NCBI GenBank assembly: GCA_002345145.1
Contig: DDVC01000082.1
Span: 1-13,289, forward strand
DNA from: Bacteroidetes bacterium UBA2322
GTDB taxonomy: Bacteria; Bacteroidota; Bacteroidia; Chitinophagales; UBA2359
Length of the DNA stretch: 13,289 bases
Reading direction: 5' to 3'
In this document: piece after piece, positions 1-7,991 of the stretch
Layout: each line of letters starts with the position of its first letter
Numbering within the stretch: the first letter of the stretch is position 1
The notes under the pieces: generated by a model
Told to the model about the DNA's origin: nothing
The model's database searches: none
Seen by the model: the letters and a program-made list of their open reading frames with translations, nothing else
Translations under genes and position numbers: made by a program

Positions 1-999
1 ATGGTCTTCGGGCACAAAACCCCAGTATCGGGAGTCTTCAGAGTTGTGTCGGTTATCGCCCATCATAAAAAAGTAGTTCATTTTAAACACGTATTCTGTA
101 ATTGGTTGTCCGTTTAGGGTGGCTTTACCTTCTTTCCATTCTAAGGTAGGGTTGTTTTCGTACTTTTTGATAACGGTTTCGTAAAGGGTATAGTTGTCTT
201 CGGTCAGTTGAATTTTATCGCCTTTTTTGGGTATGTAAAGGGGTCCAAAGTTATCTAAGTTCCAATTAAATCGGGGGTTAAAGGGAAAAATACGAGGGTT
301 AAACTCGCCTTTGGGTTGTACAATTTTGTAAAGGGTATCAATGTTTGCCATTTTTTTAATTTCCTCTGCCGTTTGATCATTCAACATCATAACATAAGAG
401 CCCACTTCATTTCCCTGAAAAACTTCGCTTATTTGCAATTTGTCTTTTATCTTTGGATTAAAGGGAGTAGAAGTTTTAACGGCATGAGCATGTTGGAGCA
501 GTGGCGGATTTTGCACCGGTTTACCATTTATATGCACTTGTGCATCTATTATTTGCAGCGTATCGCCAAACTGAGCAGTACAGCGTTTTACATAATTGGT
601 GCGTTTGTCCACCGGAATATCTTTATCCACCTCTACCGGATAGTTAAAAACCACAATATCGCCGCGTTTGGCGGCAGAAAAACCGGGCAATCGCATATAG
701 GGCAATGAAATGAGGGTGGTGTAGGAGGGCAACCCAAATATGGAGTTGTGCACATACGGAAAGGCTATGGGAGTTTGCGGTACGCGGGGTCCAAAATGCA
801 GTTTGCTTACAAAAAGTTTATCGCCTACCAGCATAGTGCCCTCCATAGAAGAAGTAGGTATGGCATACGATTGTAAAATGAAGATGTTAATAAGTGGCAC
901 TAATACCAATGCTATGAACAACAATTCCAGAATTTCGCGCTTTACCGATTTAGGGGCTTGTTGTTTTGGGGGCTTGGGCACTTCGGTAGTTTTAGTCAT
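1..999 (-). CDS. lepB: Signal peptidase I, C-terminus cut off by the window edge
   Basis: Inner-membrane serine peptidase (S26 family) that removes signal peptides from exported preproteins on the periplasmic side. The reading frame is open from the ATG at 999 to the window edge, giving 333 residues without a stop. A hydrophilic, lysine-rich N-terminus (1-22) is followed by one membrane segment (about 23-43). The catalytic serine motif is IPTSSMEGT, with Ser51 as nucleophile. The general-base lysine is probably Lys138 in YVKRC, where the usual LPGD after it reads QFGD. The conserved box MGDNRHNSEDSRYWGF occupies 313-328. A long insertion between the lysine box and the GDNR box (about 150-310) makes it larger than the 324-residue E. 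coli enzyme, as is common in Bacteroidota. A -7 promoter box lies about 70 nt upstream, so it is probably transcribed separately from the receptor gene before it. The identification is secure; only the extreme C-terminus is missing. Confidence 0.95.
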   Translation of the reverse strand, partial: MTKTTEVPKPPKQQAPKSVKREILELLFIALVLVPLINIFILQSYAIPTSSMEGTMLVGDKLFVSKLHFGPRVPQTPIAFPYVHNSIFGLPSYTTLISLPYMRLPGFSAAKRGDIVVFNYPVEVDKDIPVDKRTNYVKRCTAQFGDTLQIIDAQVHINGKPVQNPPLLQHAHAVKTSTPFNPKIKDKLQISEVFQGNEVGSYVMMLNDQTAEEIKKMANIDTLYKIVQPKGEFNPRIFPFNPRFNWNLDNFGPLYIPKKGDKIQLTEDNYTLYETVIKKYENNPTLEWKEGKATLNGQPITEYVFKMNYFFMMGDNRHNSEDSRYWGFVPEDH

Positions 1000-1070
1000 A
1001 AAGAGCAATTCGTTTAACTATGAAAGATGTGGGGGCTGAATTTCTATGTAACAAAAACAAATCAATCTTG

Positions 1071-1078
1071 CAAAAGTA
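1071..1078 (-). promoter_or_regulatory. Predicted -7 promoter box for lepB
   Basis: On the minus strand this reads TACTTTTG, a full match to the Bacteroidota -7 consensus TAnnTTTG. It would place the transcript start near 1066 and give lepB a leader of about 65 nt. No well-spaced -33 TTG/TTTG is visible; the nearest TTTG, at 1103-1106, is 24 nt upstream, somewhat too far. The call rests on the -7 match and its position in the 167-nt gap. Confidence 0.45.
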
Positions 1079-1091
1079 AGGTAAATACGGT

Positions 1092-1111
1092 TATACTTGT
1101 AGCAAAGTATA
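1092..1111. other. Short inverted repeat upstream of lepB
   Basis: A 7-bp perfect inverted repeat, TATACTT and AAGTATA, surrounds a 6-nt loop. It lies just upstream of the predicted lepB -7 box and about 55 nt after the stop of the TonB-dependent receptor gene. It could be an operator for lepB or a weak 3' hairpin of the receptor transcript. It is AT-rich and has no U-tract on the minus-strand side, so a terminator role is weakly supported. It may also be chance. Confidence 0.2.
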
Positions 1112-1166
1112 GCCGATTCTTACAGATATGCACAAAAACATTGCCCGATTAACAGACCATGCCGGA

Positions 1167-3689
1167 TTAAAACTTCACAATCATGCGCACATTGAGCCTT
1201 CGGGCAGTAAGGTAGTTGGGTACAGCATAAACAAGGTCTTGTGCACGGATAAAATTGTACGAAATAGTATTATTGATGCCCAGCAGGTTAAAAACCTCTA
1301 CGGCAGCCCAAACAGAGCTAAAATGGCGCATAGGGTTGCGTTCGGGTATTTCGCGGCGGTTGCGGTCAAATAATAGGGCAGAAAAACCAATGTCTATACG
1401 CCGGTAGGGTGGTACTCTGAAAGCATTTCGGAGTTTGGGCGAACCGGGTGGACTAAAAGACAAGCCCGACCCAAAAAGTAGGCTCAGATTTACCTTAAAG
1501 TTTTTGTTGTTTGGCAGATAGTCCTGAAAAAACATACCAAAATTTACCCTTTGGTCGGTAGGGCGGGGCACATATCCTATATTTACCTGCAAGCTGTCGG
1601 CGGGCTTTTGTCCGGTAATTCGGGGGTTAATTTCTTGTCCTTCCTCGTTAAAATAACGGTAATAAAAATCGTTTTCCAGGTCCTCTCTGGTTTGCATTAC
1701 GGAAAGGCTAATCCACGAGTCGGTGCCTTTTACAAACTCTCCGTATAGGCGCATATCTAAACCTGCTGCATAACCCTTAGCGTTGTTGTTGGCAAAGTAC
1801 CTAATGAGTACATTTTCAATATTATAAGGCACTAAATCCCAAATGTACTTATAATAGGCTTCAGCAGTCAGTTTAAAAGGTCGGTCAAAAATTTCAAAAT
1901 TGTAATCAGCGCCCAAAACTACATGAGCCGATTTTTGTGCCAGCAGATTGGTATTTAATTCGCCCGATAAGCTGCGCATTTCGCGATAAAAAGCGGGCTG
2001 GTGGTATGCTCCGGCAGCCAATCTGAACAAGAGGCTTCGGCTGCTTGCATTACCTGTGGTATCAGCAAAGGCTTTAAACTTGGGCGACCATGCCACCTGT
2101 AATCGGGGGGCAAGAAAAAACTCGTTGTTCAAATCCCAGTAATTAAAGCGCGCACCACCGGTAAAACTCCAGTTGTTGCCAAACTGCCATTCATCTTGCA
2201 CAAACCCGCTCAATCGGTTAGAGTTTAGGTTAAACTGTGTGCGTAGGCGCTCGGCAAGTTGAATTTCGGTAGGAAACTGGGGCAGGTTATAGCCGGCAGA
2301 GTCTAGCCGATACCATTCGTTTATTTTATCGGTAATTTGTTCGTGTTGATACTTTACCCCCCAACTCAAAAAATTGCCCTTCAAATTGGCATATCCGCGG
2401 TGTTCGGCATTGGCAATAACAGCAGATAGTTTATTTCTTGCCCAATCATGGTAAGTGCCTACGCCAAGTATGCGGGTAATATCGCCAAAATCCTCTTCGC
2501 CCAAATTTTTTTCTACTTCTCCTATAAAGTACTGCCCTATTATGTCGTAGGCTTCGGTTTCGGCGGTAGTATAGGCAGAAGTCATCCATTTCAGCCGCAG
2601 TTTGTTATTGGGGTGTTGCCAGGTGGCAGCCAGCCCGCCCATTAGGTTTTCGTATTTATCGCGCTCTTGCCCGTCAAAATAAACTTGCAATTTAAGGGCG
2701 TCGCTAAAAGTGCCAAAACTTGTTTCAGACGAAACCGGCACAAACCTATACACATTTCGGGCTATGTAGCCTATGGCTTCTATTTCCCAGTCTATATGGG
2801 GTTTATAGGTGAGGTAGGTTTGAAAATCGGTAAAACTGGGTCTATATTGCCCTTCGGTAGGTAGGGCGTTTAATATGTATTGGTTAGACCACTGCCTAAA
2901 ACCTGCCAAATAGGTTAAACGTTTATTTAACCCGATGCCGCCTACATGTGCCTGCGCTCCTAACATACTCAACTCTACCGACCCGCCAAACTCGGTGGGT
3001 TTTTTATAGCGAACATCTAAAACAGACGACATTTTATCGCCGTATTTAGCCTCAAATCCGCCCGATGAAAAGTTGATGTTAGAAACCATATCGGTATTAA
3101 TAAAGCCCAAGCCTTCCTGCTGTCCGGCGCGTATTAAAAAAGGGCGGTAAACCTCAAAATCGTTTACATACACTAAATTTTCGTCAAAATTTCCTCCTCG
3201 CACAGAGTATTGCTGACTCAGCTCATTATTAGATACCACGCCGGGCATGGTGCGCAAAATGGGGGTAATGCCGCCGCCCACACTGGCAATTGTTTTAACA
3301 TCTTTGGGGTCAATTTTGGTAACGGCGGCAGCTTTTCGGCTTTTGGCGGTAATTAACTGGGTATTGAGTAGTTTGTCATCGGGATATAAAACGGCATTTA
3401 TTTCGCGTATTTGCCCATATTCTAACCAAAACTGGGTTTCTTCGGTTTTGTAGCCGGTAAAACTGAATTTAATAGTTAGTATTTGCTGTTTTGGCACAAA
3501 TACCTTGTAATAGCCGTTGGCATCGGTAGTGGTGCCATAAACATTACCTGCCGAAAAATACACGTTCACCCCCGCCATAGGCTGTCCGGTAAAATCGGTT
3601 ATACGTCCATAAACATAAGGCGTATCTTGTGCAACAAGGGTAATAGCGGCAAAAAAACAGAAAAATCCTATTAAAAACCTAATAAACAT
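1167..3689 (-). CDS. TonB-dependent outer-membrane receptor with carboxypeptidase-regulatory-like N-terminal domain
   Basis: Predicted outer-membrane active transporter of 840 residues, energised by TonB-ExbB-ExbD. A signal peptide (about 1-21, hydrophobic, ending LVAQ) leads to a carboxypeptidase-regulatory-like beta-sandwich at about 25-102, with the typical GRITDFTGQPMAGVNV opening and a DANGYY turn. A plug domain follows at about 125-228, including MPGVVSNNE, SVRGGNFDENLVYVND and SSGGFEAKYGDKMSSVLDV. The rest, about 235-840, is a beta-barrel rich in aromatic strands that ends in a terminal Phe (VRMIVKF), as expected for BAM-assembled proteins. It is shorter than SusC-type receptors (about 1000 residues), and no SusD partner lies next to it, so a polysaccharide role is not supported; the substrate is unknown. 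It starts 54 nt after rpe in the same direction with no promoter seen between them, so the two may be co-transcribed. The ATG at 3689 is directly followed by the signal peptide. Confidence 0.9.
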   Translation of the reverse strand: MFIRFLIGFFCFFAAITLVAQDTPYVYGRITDFTGQPMAGVNVYFSAGNVYGTTTDANGYYKVFVPKQQILTIKFSFTGYKTEETQFWLEYGQIREINAVLYPDDKLLNTQLITAKSRKAAAVTKIDPKDVKTIASVGGGITPILRTMPGVVSNNELSQQYSVRGGNFDENLVYVNDFEVYRPFLIRAGQQEGLGFINTDMVSNINFSSGGFEAKYGDKMSSVLDVRYKKPTEFGGSVELSMLGAQAHVGGIGLNKRLTYLAGFRQWSNQYILNALPTEGQYRPSFTDFQTYLTYKPHIDWEIEAIGYIARNVYRFVPVSSETSFGTFSDALKLQVYFDGQERDKYENLMGGLAATWQHPNNKLRLKWMTSAYTTAETEAYDIIGQYFIGEVEKNLGEEDFGDITRILGVGTYHDWARNKLSAVIANAEHRGYANLKGNFLSWGVKYQHEQITDKINEWYRLDSAGYNLPQFPTEIQLAERLRTQFNLNSNRLSGFVQDEWQFGNNWSFTGGARFNYWDLNNEFFLAPRLQVAWSPKFKAFADTTGNASSRSLLFRLAAGAYHQPAFYREMRSLSGELNTNLLAQKSAHVVLGADYNFEIFDRPFKLTAEAYYKYIWDLVPYNIENVLIRYFANNNAKGYAAGLDMRLYGEFVKGTDSWISLSVMQTREDLENDFYYRYFNEEGQEINPRITGQKPADSLQVNIGYVPRPTDQRVNFGMFFQDYLPNNKNFKVNLSLLFGSGLSFSPPGSPKLRNAFRVPPYRRIDIGFSALLFDRNRREIPERNPMRHFSSVWAAVEVFNLLGINNTISYNFIRAQDLVYAVPNYLTARRLNVRMIVKF

Positions 3690-3743
3690 AATGGGGATAA
3701 AATGCGGTAAAAGTGGTAAAAAATGCCCGATACAAAACCGGTT

Positions 3744-4397
3744 TTATGCCTTTTTGAGCAAACTAATCATTTGTGCCGGATTAGGCGCATTAAAAACGGC
3801 GCTGCCTGCCACCAACACATCAGCGCCGGCGTGGCACAGTTGTTGGTAATTGGTAGCATCAACGCCGCCATCTATTTCAATTAAGGCGGCCGATTGGGTT
3901 TGGGTAATGAGCTGCCTAAGTTGCGTGATTTTTTGATAAGTATGCGCAATGAATTTTTGTCCGCCAAATCCGGGATTTACCGACATAAGGCAAACCAAAT
4001 CTATATAGGGCAAAATGTCTTGCAACAGCAAAACAGGCGTATGCGGATTTATGGCTACACCGGCTTTCATGCCTTGGTCTTTTATGGCTTGTATGGTGCG
4101 GTGCAGGTGGGTACAGGCTTCGTAATGCACGGTAAGAATATAAGCGCCGGCTTGTTTAAACTGGGTAATGTATCGGTCGGGTTGTGCAATCATCAGATGC
4201 ACGTCCATAGGTTTGGCGGCGTGTTGGTAAATAGCCTGCATAACCGGAAACCCAAAGGAGATATTGGGAACAAACTGCCCATCCATAACGTCTATATGAA
4301 ACCAGTCTGCCTCACTTTGATTAACCATTTCAATATCGGGCAAGAGGTTGGCAAAATTTGCCGATAACATAGACGGAGCTATCAGTGGTTTTTTCAT
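3744..4397 (-). CDS. rpe: Ribulose-phosphate 3-epimerase
   Basis: Cytosolic TIM-barrel enzyme that interconverts D-ribulose 5-phosphate and D-xylulose 5-phosphate in the non-oxidative pentose phosphate pathway. The 217-residue protein has the usual family length and all signatures: IAPSMLSANF at 6-15, FHIDVMDGQFVPN at 33-45 with metal ligand His34 and catalytic Asp36, MDVHLMI with His67, NPGFGGQKF at 141-149 (phosphate-loop region), and IEIDGGV with the second catalytic Asp at 176. The ATG at 4397 is chosen because MKKPLIAPSML is the standard family N-terminus and a promoter box sits just upstream. The frame stays open to 4541, but those 48 extra codons give a non-conserved sequence lying upstream of that promoter box. 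The TonB-dependent receptor follows after 54 nt. A 12-bp palindrome (AAAACCGGTTTT, 3734-3745) overlaps the stop codon. Confidence 0.97.
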   Translation of the reverse strand: MKKPLIAPSMLSANFANLLPDIEMVNQSEADWFHIDVMDGQFVPNISFGFPVMQAIYQHAAKPMDVHLMIAQPDRYITQFKQAGAYILTVHYEACTHLHRTIQAIKDQGMKAGVAINPHTPVLLLQDILPYIDLVCLMSVNPGFGGQKFIAHTYQKITQLRQLITQTQSAALIEIDGGVDATNYQQLCHAGADVLVAGSAVFNAPNPAQMISLLKKA

Positions 4398-4640
4398 GGC
4401 GCAAAGATAACTTTTAACCCGATAAGGTTGCAAGCTACCCACACGGATAAGAGCAGAAAAAAGCAAACCGGCAGGCAGGGCAGATAAATTGGGGGCTTTT
4501 GGTGGTAATTTGGCGGACAATTTTGTAAGGCAGCAATACAATTATGGGCTACCACCGCTCAAAATAGCCGGCTGACTTACTTGGGCTATGCGCTGCACTA
4601 TGGATAACAAATGAACTCGGCAAAAGGGATTCTCAACGAA
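4398..4640. other. Intergenic region between rpe and the htrA terminator, no gene seen
   Basis: No convincing gene is present. Beyond the rpe promoter there is an open minus-strand frame to 4541 (an in-frame extension of rpe with no family similarity) and a weak 6-bp inverted repeat, ATAGCC and GGCTAT, around 4563-4588. I see no RNA gene, mobile element or further promoter box. The htrA terminator closes it on the right. Confidence 0.6.
4402..4409 (-). promoter_or_regulatory. Predicted -7 promoter box for rpe, almost touching the start codon
   Basis: The minus strand reads TATCTTTG, a perfect match to TAnnTTTG, with only four bases (CGCC) between the box and the rpe ATG. A TTG lies 21 nt upstream of the box (minus strand TTGCAACC), roughly where the -33 element belongs. 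The Bacteroidota start site falls a few bases after the box, so the rpe mRNA would start at or within a few bases of the ATG and be leaderless or nearly so. Confidence 0.55.
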
Positions 4641-4675
4641 AAAATCCCCGATTGATTTGGTCAATCGGGGATTTT
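4641..4675 (-). terminator. Rho-independent terminator after the htrA-type protease gene
   Basis: A perfect 15-bp inverted repeat (4641-4655 against 4661-4675) with a 5-nt loop includes a GC core, ATCCCCGATTGA and its complement. In the minus-strand transcript the hairpin ends in a run of six U. It lies 25 nt after the protease stop codon, as expected for an intrinsic terminator. Because the stem also begins with A residues it would form a hairpin on the plus strand too, but no plus-strand gene needs one here. Confidence 0.93.
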
Positions 4676-4700
4676 GGGTATCAAATTTTTTTGTGGGGGG

Positions 4701-6203
4701 TTAAATGCCCAAACCGTAGTAGTAAGTGCCGCGTGTATTGGGATAAACACCTTCCAGCAGTACACCGCCGCCTTTTTTGGCTTCCAAAGCATCTAAGAGT
4801 TGCTCGGTAGAGTTGATGGGTTTACCATCTACACCGGTAATAATAAATCCCTGCCTAATATCGGTTTCTGTGGCTATTTTACCTTTAGTAAGCGCCTTTA
4901 CCCGCACCCCTCCTCTAATGCCCAGTGTTTGGCTTTCGCGGTTGGTTAAACTTTCAAGGTCAGCGCCCAAGGCAGTGAGCAGGTTGGTATTAGCGGCAGA
5001 TTTGGTAACAAGGTCGGTATTACCATCTTTATTTTTCAGTAGCACAAACAGCGTTTTTTCAGAACCGTTTCGGTTAACGGTTATGTTAATTTTATCGCCG
5101 GGTCTGTATCGGGCTACCTGTCCTTGCAAGTCGGCAATAGATTTTACCTCGGCATTTTCTATACGCACAATCACATCGCCTTCTTTAATACCGGCTTCAA
5201 CGGCAGGCCCCGTTTCCATTAAACCGGCAACCAACACGCCTTGTGTTACGGAAAGGTTTTTTTCTTTGGCTACATTACCATCTACGTTGGTAATGCTGAT
5301 GCCTAAAAAGGCACGCTGAACAACACCATAGTTTTTAAGGTCTTCAACCACCTTGCGCACAATGTTGGCAGGTACGGCAAAAGAGTATCCGGCATAGGTA
5401 CCGGTGGGTGTGGCAATAGCAGTATTGATGCCCAAGAGCTGCCCGTTGGTATTAACCAAAGCTCCGCCGCTATTGCCAGGGTTTACTGCGGCATCTGTTT
5501 GGATAAATGATTCAATGGCAGCTCTGTCTTCTAATAATTTAAGGTTTCTGCCCTTTGCGCTCACAATACCTGCCGTAACGGTAGATTCTAAATTGAACGG
5601 ATTACCAACCGCCAGCACCCACTCGCCCACTTTAGCCTCATCGGAGTTGGCAAGGGTAAGGGTGGGTAAATTGGTATCTTCAATTTTAATCAATGCAAGG
5701 TCGGTAGAGGGGTCTGTACCTATCATTTTGGCTTTGTAGGTGCGTTTGTCGTGTAGGGTTACTTCTATTTCATCGGCTTTGCTCACCACGTGGTTATTGG
5801 TAACAATAAATCCATCGGGGCTGATAATTACGCCCGAACCCGTACCTACCTGTGGGGTGGGTTTACCGCCTCGGCGAGGTCCAAAAAAGAAATCGCCGCC
5901 AAAAAGGTCAAATGGGTCGTTGTAGTAAGAAGTGGTGCGGCTTTGCATAGTGGACTTAATGTGTACTACTGCCGGCGTGGACTTTGAAGCGGCAAAGGTA
6001 AAGTCTATCTGTGTACCCGGTACAGCAGTATAGGAACTGTAATTGCTTAATACGGCAGGAGGGCTTATGGACGAATCGGTTAAAACGGCAGCGGTATTTT
6101 GTGCAGGCTGAACAGCAGGCTGCATACCAAATTTTTGAAACGCTACCAACGTAATAACACTGCCCAATACTGCGGCAAACACTAACTGAACTAATTTGCT
6201 CAT
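4701..6203 (-). CDS. htrA: HtrA/Deg family periplasmic serine protease with two PDZ domains
   Basis: Envelope protease/chaperone (S1C family) that degrades or refolds damaged periplasmic proteins. The 500-residue protein starts with a hydrophobic signal or anchor segment (about 4-22). The trypsin-like domain covers about 70-290 with the full catalytic triad: His138 in TNNHVV, Asp168 in STDLALIK and Ser245 in NPGNSGGAL. An aromatic loop with a short Phe run (about 95-108) precedes it, in the place of the regulatory LA loop. PDZ1 is at about 298-392 (FLGISI, AGIKEGDVIV) and a shorter PDZ2 at about 425-490 (GFIITGVDGKPI). The gene lies 207 nt after the Hsp20 gene and is followed by a strong terminator, so the transcript ends here. 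No clear TAnnTTTG box was seen before the ATG at 6203. The assignment to the Deg family is secure; DegP versus DegQ or DegS cannot be settled from sequence. Confidence 0.94.
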   Translation of the reverse strand: MSKLVQLVFAAVLGSVITLVAFQKFGMQPAVQPAQNTAAVLTDSSISPPAVLSNYSSYTAVPGTQIDFTFAASKSTPAVVHIKSTMQSRTTSYYNDPFDLFGGDFFFGPRRGGKPTPQVGTGSGVIISPDGFIVTNNHVVSKADEIEVTLHDKRTYKAKMIGTDPSTDLALIKIEDTNLPTLTLANSDEAKVGEWVLAVGNPFNLESTVTAGIVSAKGRNLKLLEDRAAIESFIQTDAAVNPGNSGGALVNTNGQLLGINTAIATPTGTYAGYSFAVPANIVRKVVEDLKNYGVVQRAFLGISITNVDGNVAKEKNLSVTQGVLVAGLMETGPAVEAGIKEGDVIVRIENAEVKSIADLQGQVARYRPGDKINITVNRNGSEKTLFVLLKNKDGNTDLVTKSAANTNLLTALGADLESLTNRESQTLGIRGGVRVKALTKGKIATETDIRQGFIITGVDGKPINSTEQLLDALEAKKGGGVLLEGVYPNTRGTYYYGLGI

Positions 6204-6410
6204 AGTTTTATATGGTTTATGGGGTTAATAATTTACTGTTTACTGCTTTTTTACTGCCTTTAATGGGTGCAGCAGGTAATCAGTATTCTTTAAAACAACG
6301 AAACCGGTAAAAGTATTTCCGACAAACAACAGATTAACAATTTTTAACCCATAAAAGGCAATTTCCCAATTTATGTTAAAACAAGCCATAGCGCTTTGCG
6401 CCAAGCCATG

Positions 6411-6890
6411 CTACCCTATGGTTATATCAATACCCGGTTTAGTTATGGCTTCATCTTTTTTACCAAGGGTAATATACAAAATACCGTCTTGGTAAGAAGC
6501 GCTGATTTTTTTGCTGTCTATGGTGGGGTCTAACTTAAACGAGCGCGAAAATGCGGCAAACCTATGCTCGCGCATCACATAATTTTCACCTTCGGTAGTT
6601 TGCTGCATAGTCTTATCGGCGCTTATGGTTAGCACATCGTTGGTTACCTGAAGTTTAAAATCGGATTTGGTGTAACCCGGCGCTGCCACTTCCACCCTAA
6701 AATTTTCGCCTGTTTCAATGATGTTGATAGCAGGCACTGTAGCTGAGGGGTCTCCTTTTGAAGTTTCGGCGCTGCCGCTAAACACGTCTTTTACAGTTTT
6801 GTCGAGCATTTCCATGCCTTTGTTGAGGCTTTGTGCGCCTTTGTTGATAAGTTCGTCAAATAATTCAGAATAATTCGGTTTTTTTTCCAT
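6411..6890 (-). CDS. Small heat-shock protein (Hsp20/alpha-crystallin family)
   Basis: ATP-independent cytosolic holdase that binds unfolding proteins and keeps them refoldable by other chaperones. The 159-residue protein has the usual family size. The N-terminal arm (1-50) is charged and amphipathic (SELFDELINKG, MEMLDKTVKDVF). The alpha-crystallin domain spans about 52-145: FRVEVAAPGY at 64-73, a DVLTISADK strand, MREHRFAAFSRSFKL at 106-120, and the hallmark A-x-x-x-G-x-L as ASYQDGIL at 131-138. The C-terminal tail contains an I-x-I oligomerisation motif (IDITI, 154-158). The arm differs from the LFDDFF-type opening common in Bacteroidota Hsp20, so it may be a divergent paralogue. It lies upstream of the HtrA-type protease on the same strand, 207 nt apart. 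No heat-shock operator or standard promoter box was recognised, although a 5-bp inverted repeat (ACGCA and TGCGT, 6946-6959) sits upstream. Confidence 0.93.
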   Translation of the reverse strand: MEKKPNYSELFDELINKGAQSLNKGMEMLDKTVKDVFSGSAETSKGDPSATVPAINIIETGENFRVEVAAPGYTKSDFKLQVTNDVLTISADKTMQQTTEGENYVMREHRFAAFSRSFKLDPTIDSKKISASYQDGILYITLGKKDEAITKPGIDITIG

Positions 6891-7079
6891 GATGTATTAG
6901 GGGGTTTTAAATTAGCAATGAAGTGTACAAAAACTTGGTTTTATAACGCAAGAATGCGTGTAGAAAGTTCAGTATTTAGCCCTATGTTTGGCTATTAGTT
7001 GCATTATAAGTAGCAGGAAAGAGGGTAAACTTTCAGGGTTTGTCGTTTTTTTTTGGCGTTTGTACTGCATCACCTTCAT

Positions 7080-7847
7080 TTACATGCCCAATTCATTTTT
7101 TATGTAAGCATCAAGGCAGTTTAGGCGCTCGTGCGAGTAGGGGTGTGTGCGGATAACCTTTTCCAGCATATCATAAGATTCATTTTCTTCCATTTTCTGG
7201 AAAAAGCGCAATCCTTTTCGGGGGTTGTAACCGGCTTTGGCGGCAATAGCAGCGCCACTGCGGTCGGCATCATATTCATCAATCTGACCAAAAGGTGCAG
7301 AGAGCAACAAACTCAGGTTGGCGGCAATATCGCCATAACCATAAGGCTCAAAAACAGAGCGGCTCATCACCATTTTCTGCACTTTTCGGGCAGCGTGGCG
7401 GTTGTCAATATGGGCTATTTCGTGGGCAATAATAAAGGCAAGCTCGTCTTCCGATTCTGTCCACTCAATCATTTTAGAGGTAATGTATATGTGCCCTCCG
7501 GCTATGGAAAAAGCATTGAGGGTTTGGGGGTCATCTAAAACGTGAATAGTGTATTGGATTCCTTTTCGGTTTATGTGCTTGGTTAGTTTTTGCACTATGC
7601 CGTATAGGTAGGCTTGTTTGGGATAATTTTTCACTATTTTTTGCTCTTTTGCCATGCCATTGTGCAGGGTATCGCCTATAAAGGCTTCATCAGAAACAGA
7701 AATAGGGAACTGATCTATGGCGTAGTTTTCCCAGTCTTTTGCCCACGAGTACCACGATTCTATGGTATCATCTGAATTGCACTGGGCTTTGGTTATGAAC
7801 GGGTACAACAGCAGCAATAAGGCAACTAATAAGGCAGTGGGTTTCAT
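7080..7847 (-). CDS. Secreted M48-family zinc metalloprotease
   Basis: Predicted periplasmic zinc-dependent endopeptidase of the M48 (Ste24p/BepA-like catalytic domain) group. The 255 residues begin with a clear signal peptide (about 1-21, KPTALLVALLLLLYPF then ITKAQ). The catalytic domain shows NAFSIAGGHIYITSKM at 111-126, the zinc-binding HEIAH at 142-146 (His142, Glu143, His146), and the downstream third ligand Glu191 in DEYDADRSG. THPYSHERL at 234-242 is the usual M48 end motif. There are no transmembrane helices like those of HtpX and no TPR repeats like those of BepA, so it is a catalytic-domain-only form; such proteins are often lipoproteins or soluble periplasmic enzymes. The first Cys (23) lies just after the signal peptide, but the lipobox (TKAQC) is poor. 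The gene is 144 nt after aroA on the same strand. Its substrate is unknown. Confidence 0.92.
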   Translation of the reverse strand: MKPTALLVALLLLLYPFITKAQCNSDDTIESWYSWAKDWENYAIDQFPISVSDEAFIGDTLHNGMAKEQKIVKNYPKQAYLYGIVQKLTKHINRKGIQYTIHVLDDPQTLNAFSIAGGHIYITSKMIEWTESEDELAFIIAHEIAHIDNRHAARKVQKMVMSRSVFEPYGYGDIAANLSLLLSAPFGQIDEYDADRSGAAIAAKAGYNPRKGLRFFQKMEENESYDMLEKVIRTHPYSHERLNCLDAYIKNELGM

Positions 7848-7991
7848 GCAGTAAGCAGATTTATTTTAAAAACAATAAAAGATGAATGTATAGACTTGCC
7901 GGCAATAAAGAGGTTTAAAACCCCGATAACCAAGTGTAATAACGCTAAAAAGCCCGATTTAGTGAGCGCCACAAAAGATTGGGCAGCATTT

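Noticed and set aside
316..1039. Plus-strand open frames of 130 and 99 codons
   Set aside because: They are antisense to lepB, which has all its catalytic motifs on the minus strand.
1167..3689. SusC-type polysaccharide-utilisation receptor
   Set aside because: At 840 residues the protein is shorter than typical SusC, no SusD-like lipoprotein or glycoside hydrolase is adjacent, and the neighbours are housekeeping genes.
3734..3745. 12-bp palindrome AAAACCGGTTTT overlapping the rpe stop codon as a terminator or operator
   Set aside because: No loop and no U-tract, and the adjacent receptor gene seems to follow in the same transcript. It is likely chance.
4398..4541. N-terminal extension of rpe by 48 codons
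   Set aside because: The family begins at the MKKPLIAPSML methionine, the extension shows no conserved motif, and a perfect -7 promoter box lies inside it just before the chosen ATG.
6380..6410. Terminator after the Hsp20 gene
   Set aside because: There is only a 4-bp GCGC-TTT-GCGC hairpin and a short direct repeat CAAGCCAT; stem strength and U-tract are inadequate.
6969..7079. 36-codon minus-strand ORF whose ATG directly follows the M48 stop (TAAATG)
   Set aside because: Basic start and hydrophobic middle (FLLLIMQLIA), but too short and unconserved as far as can be judged. It needs translation evidence.
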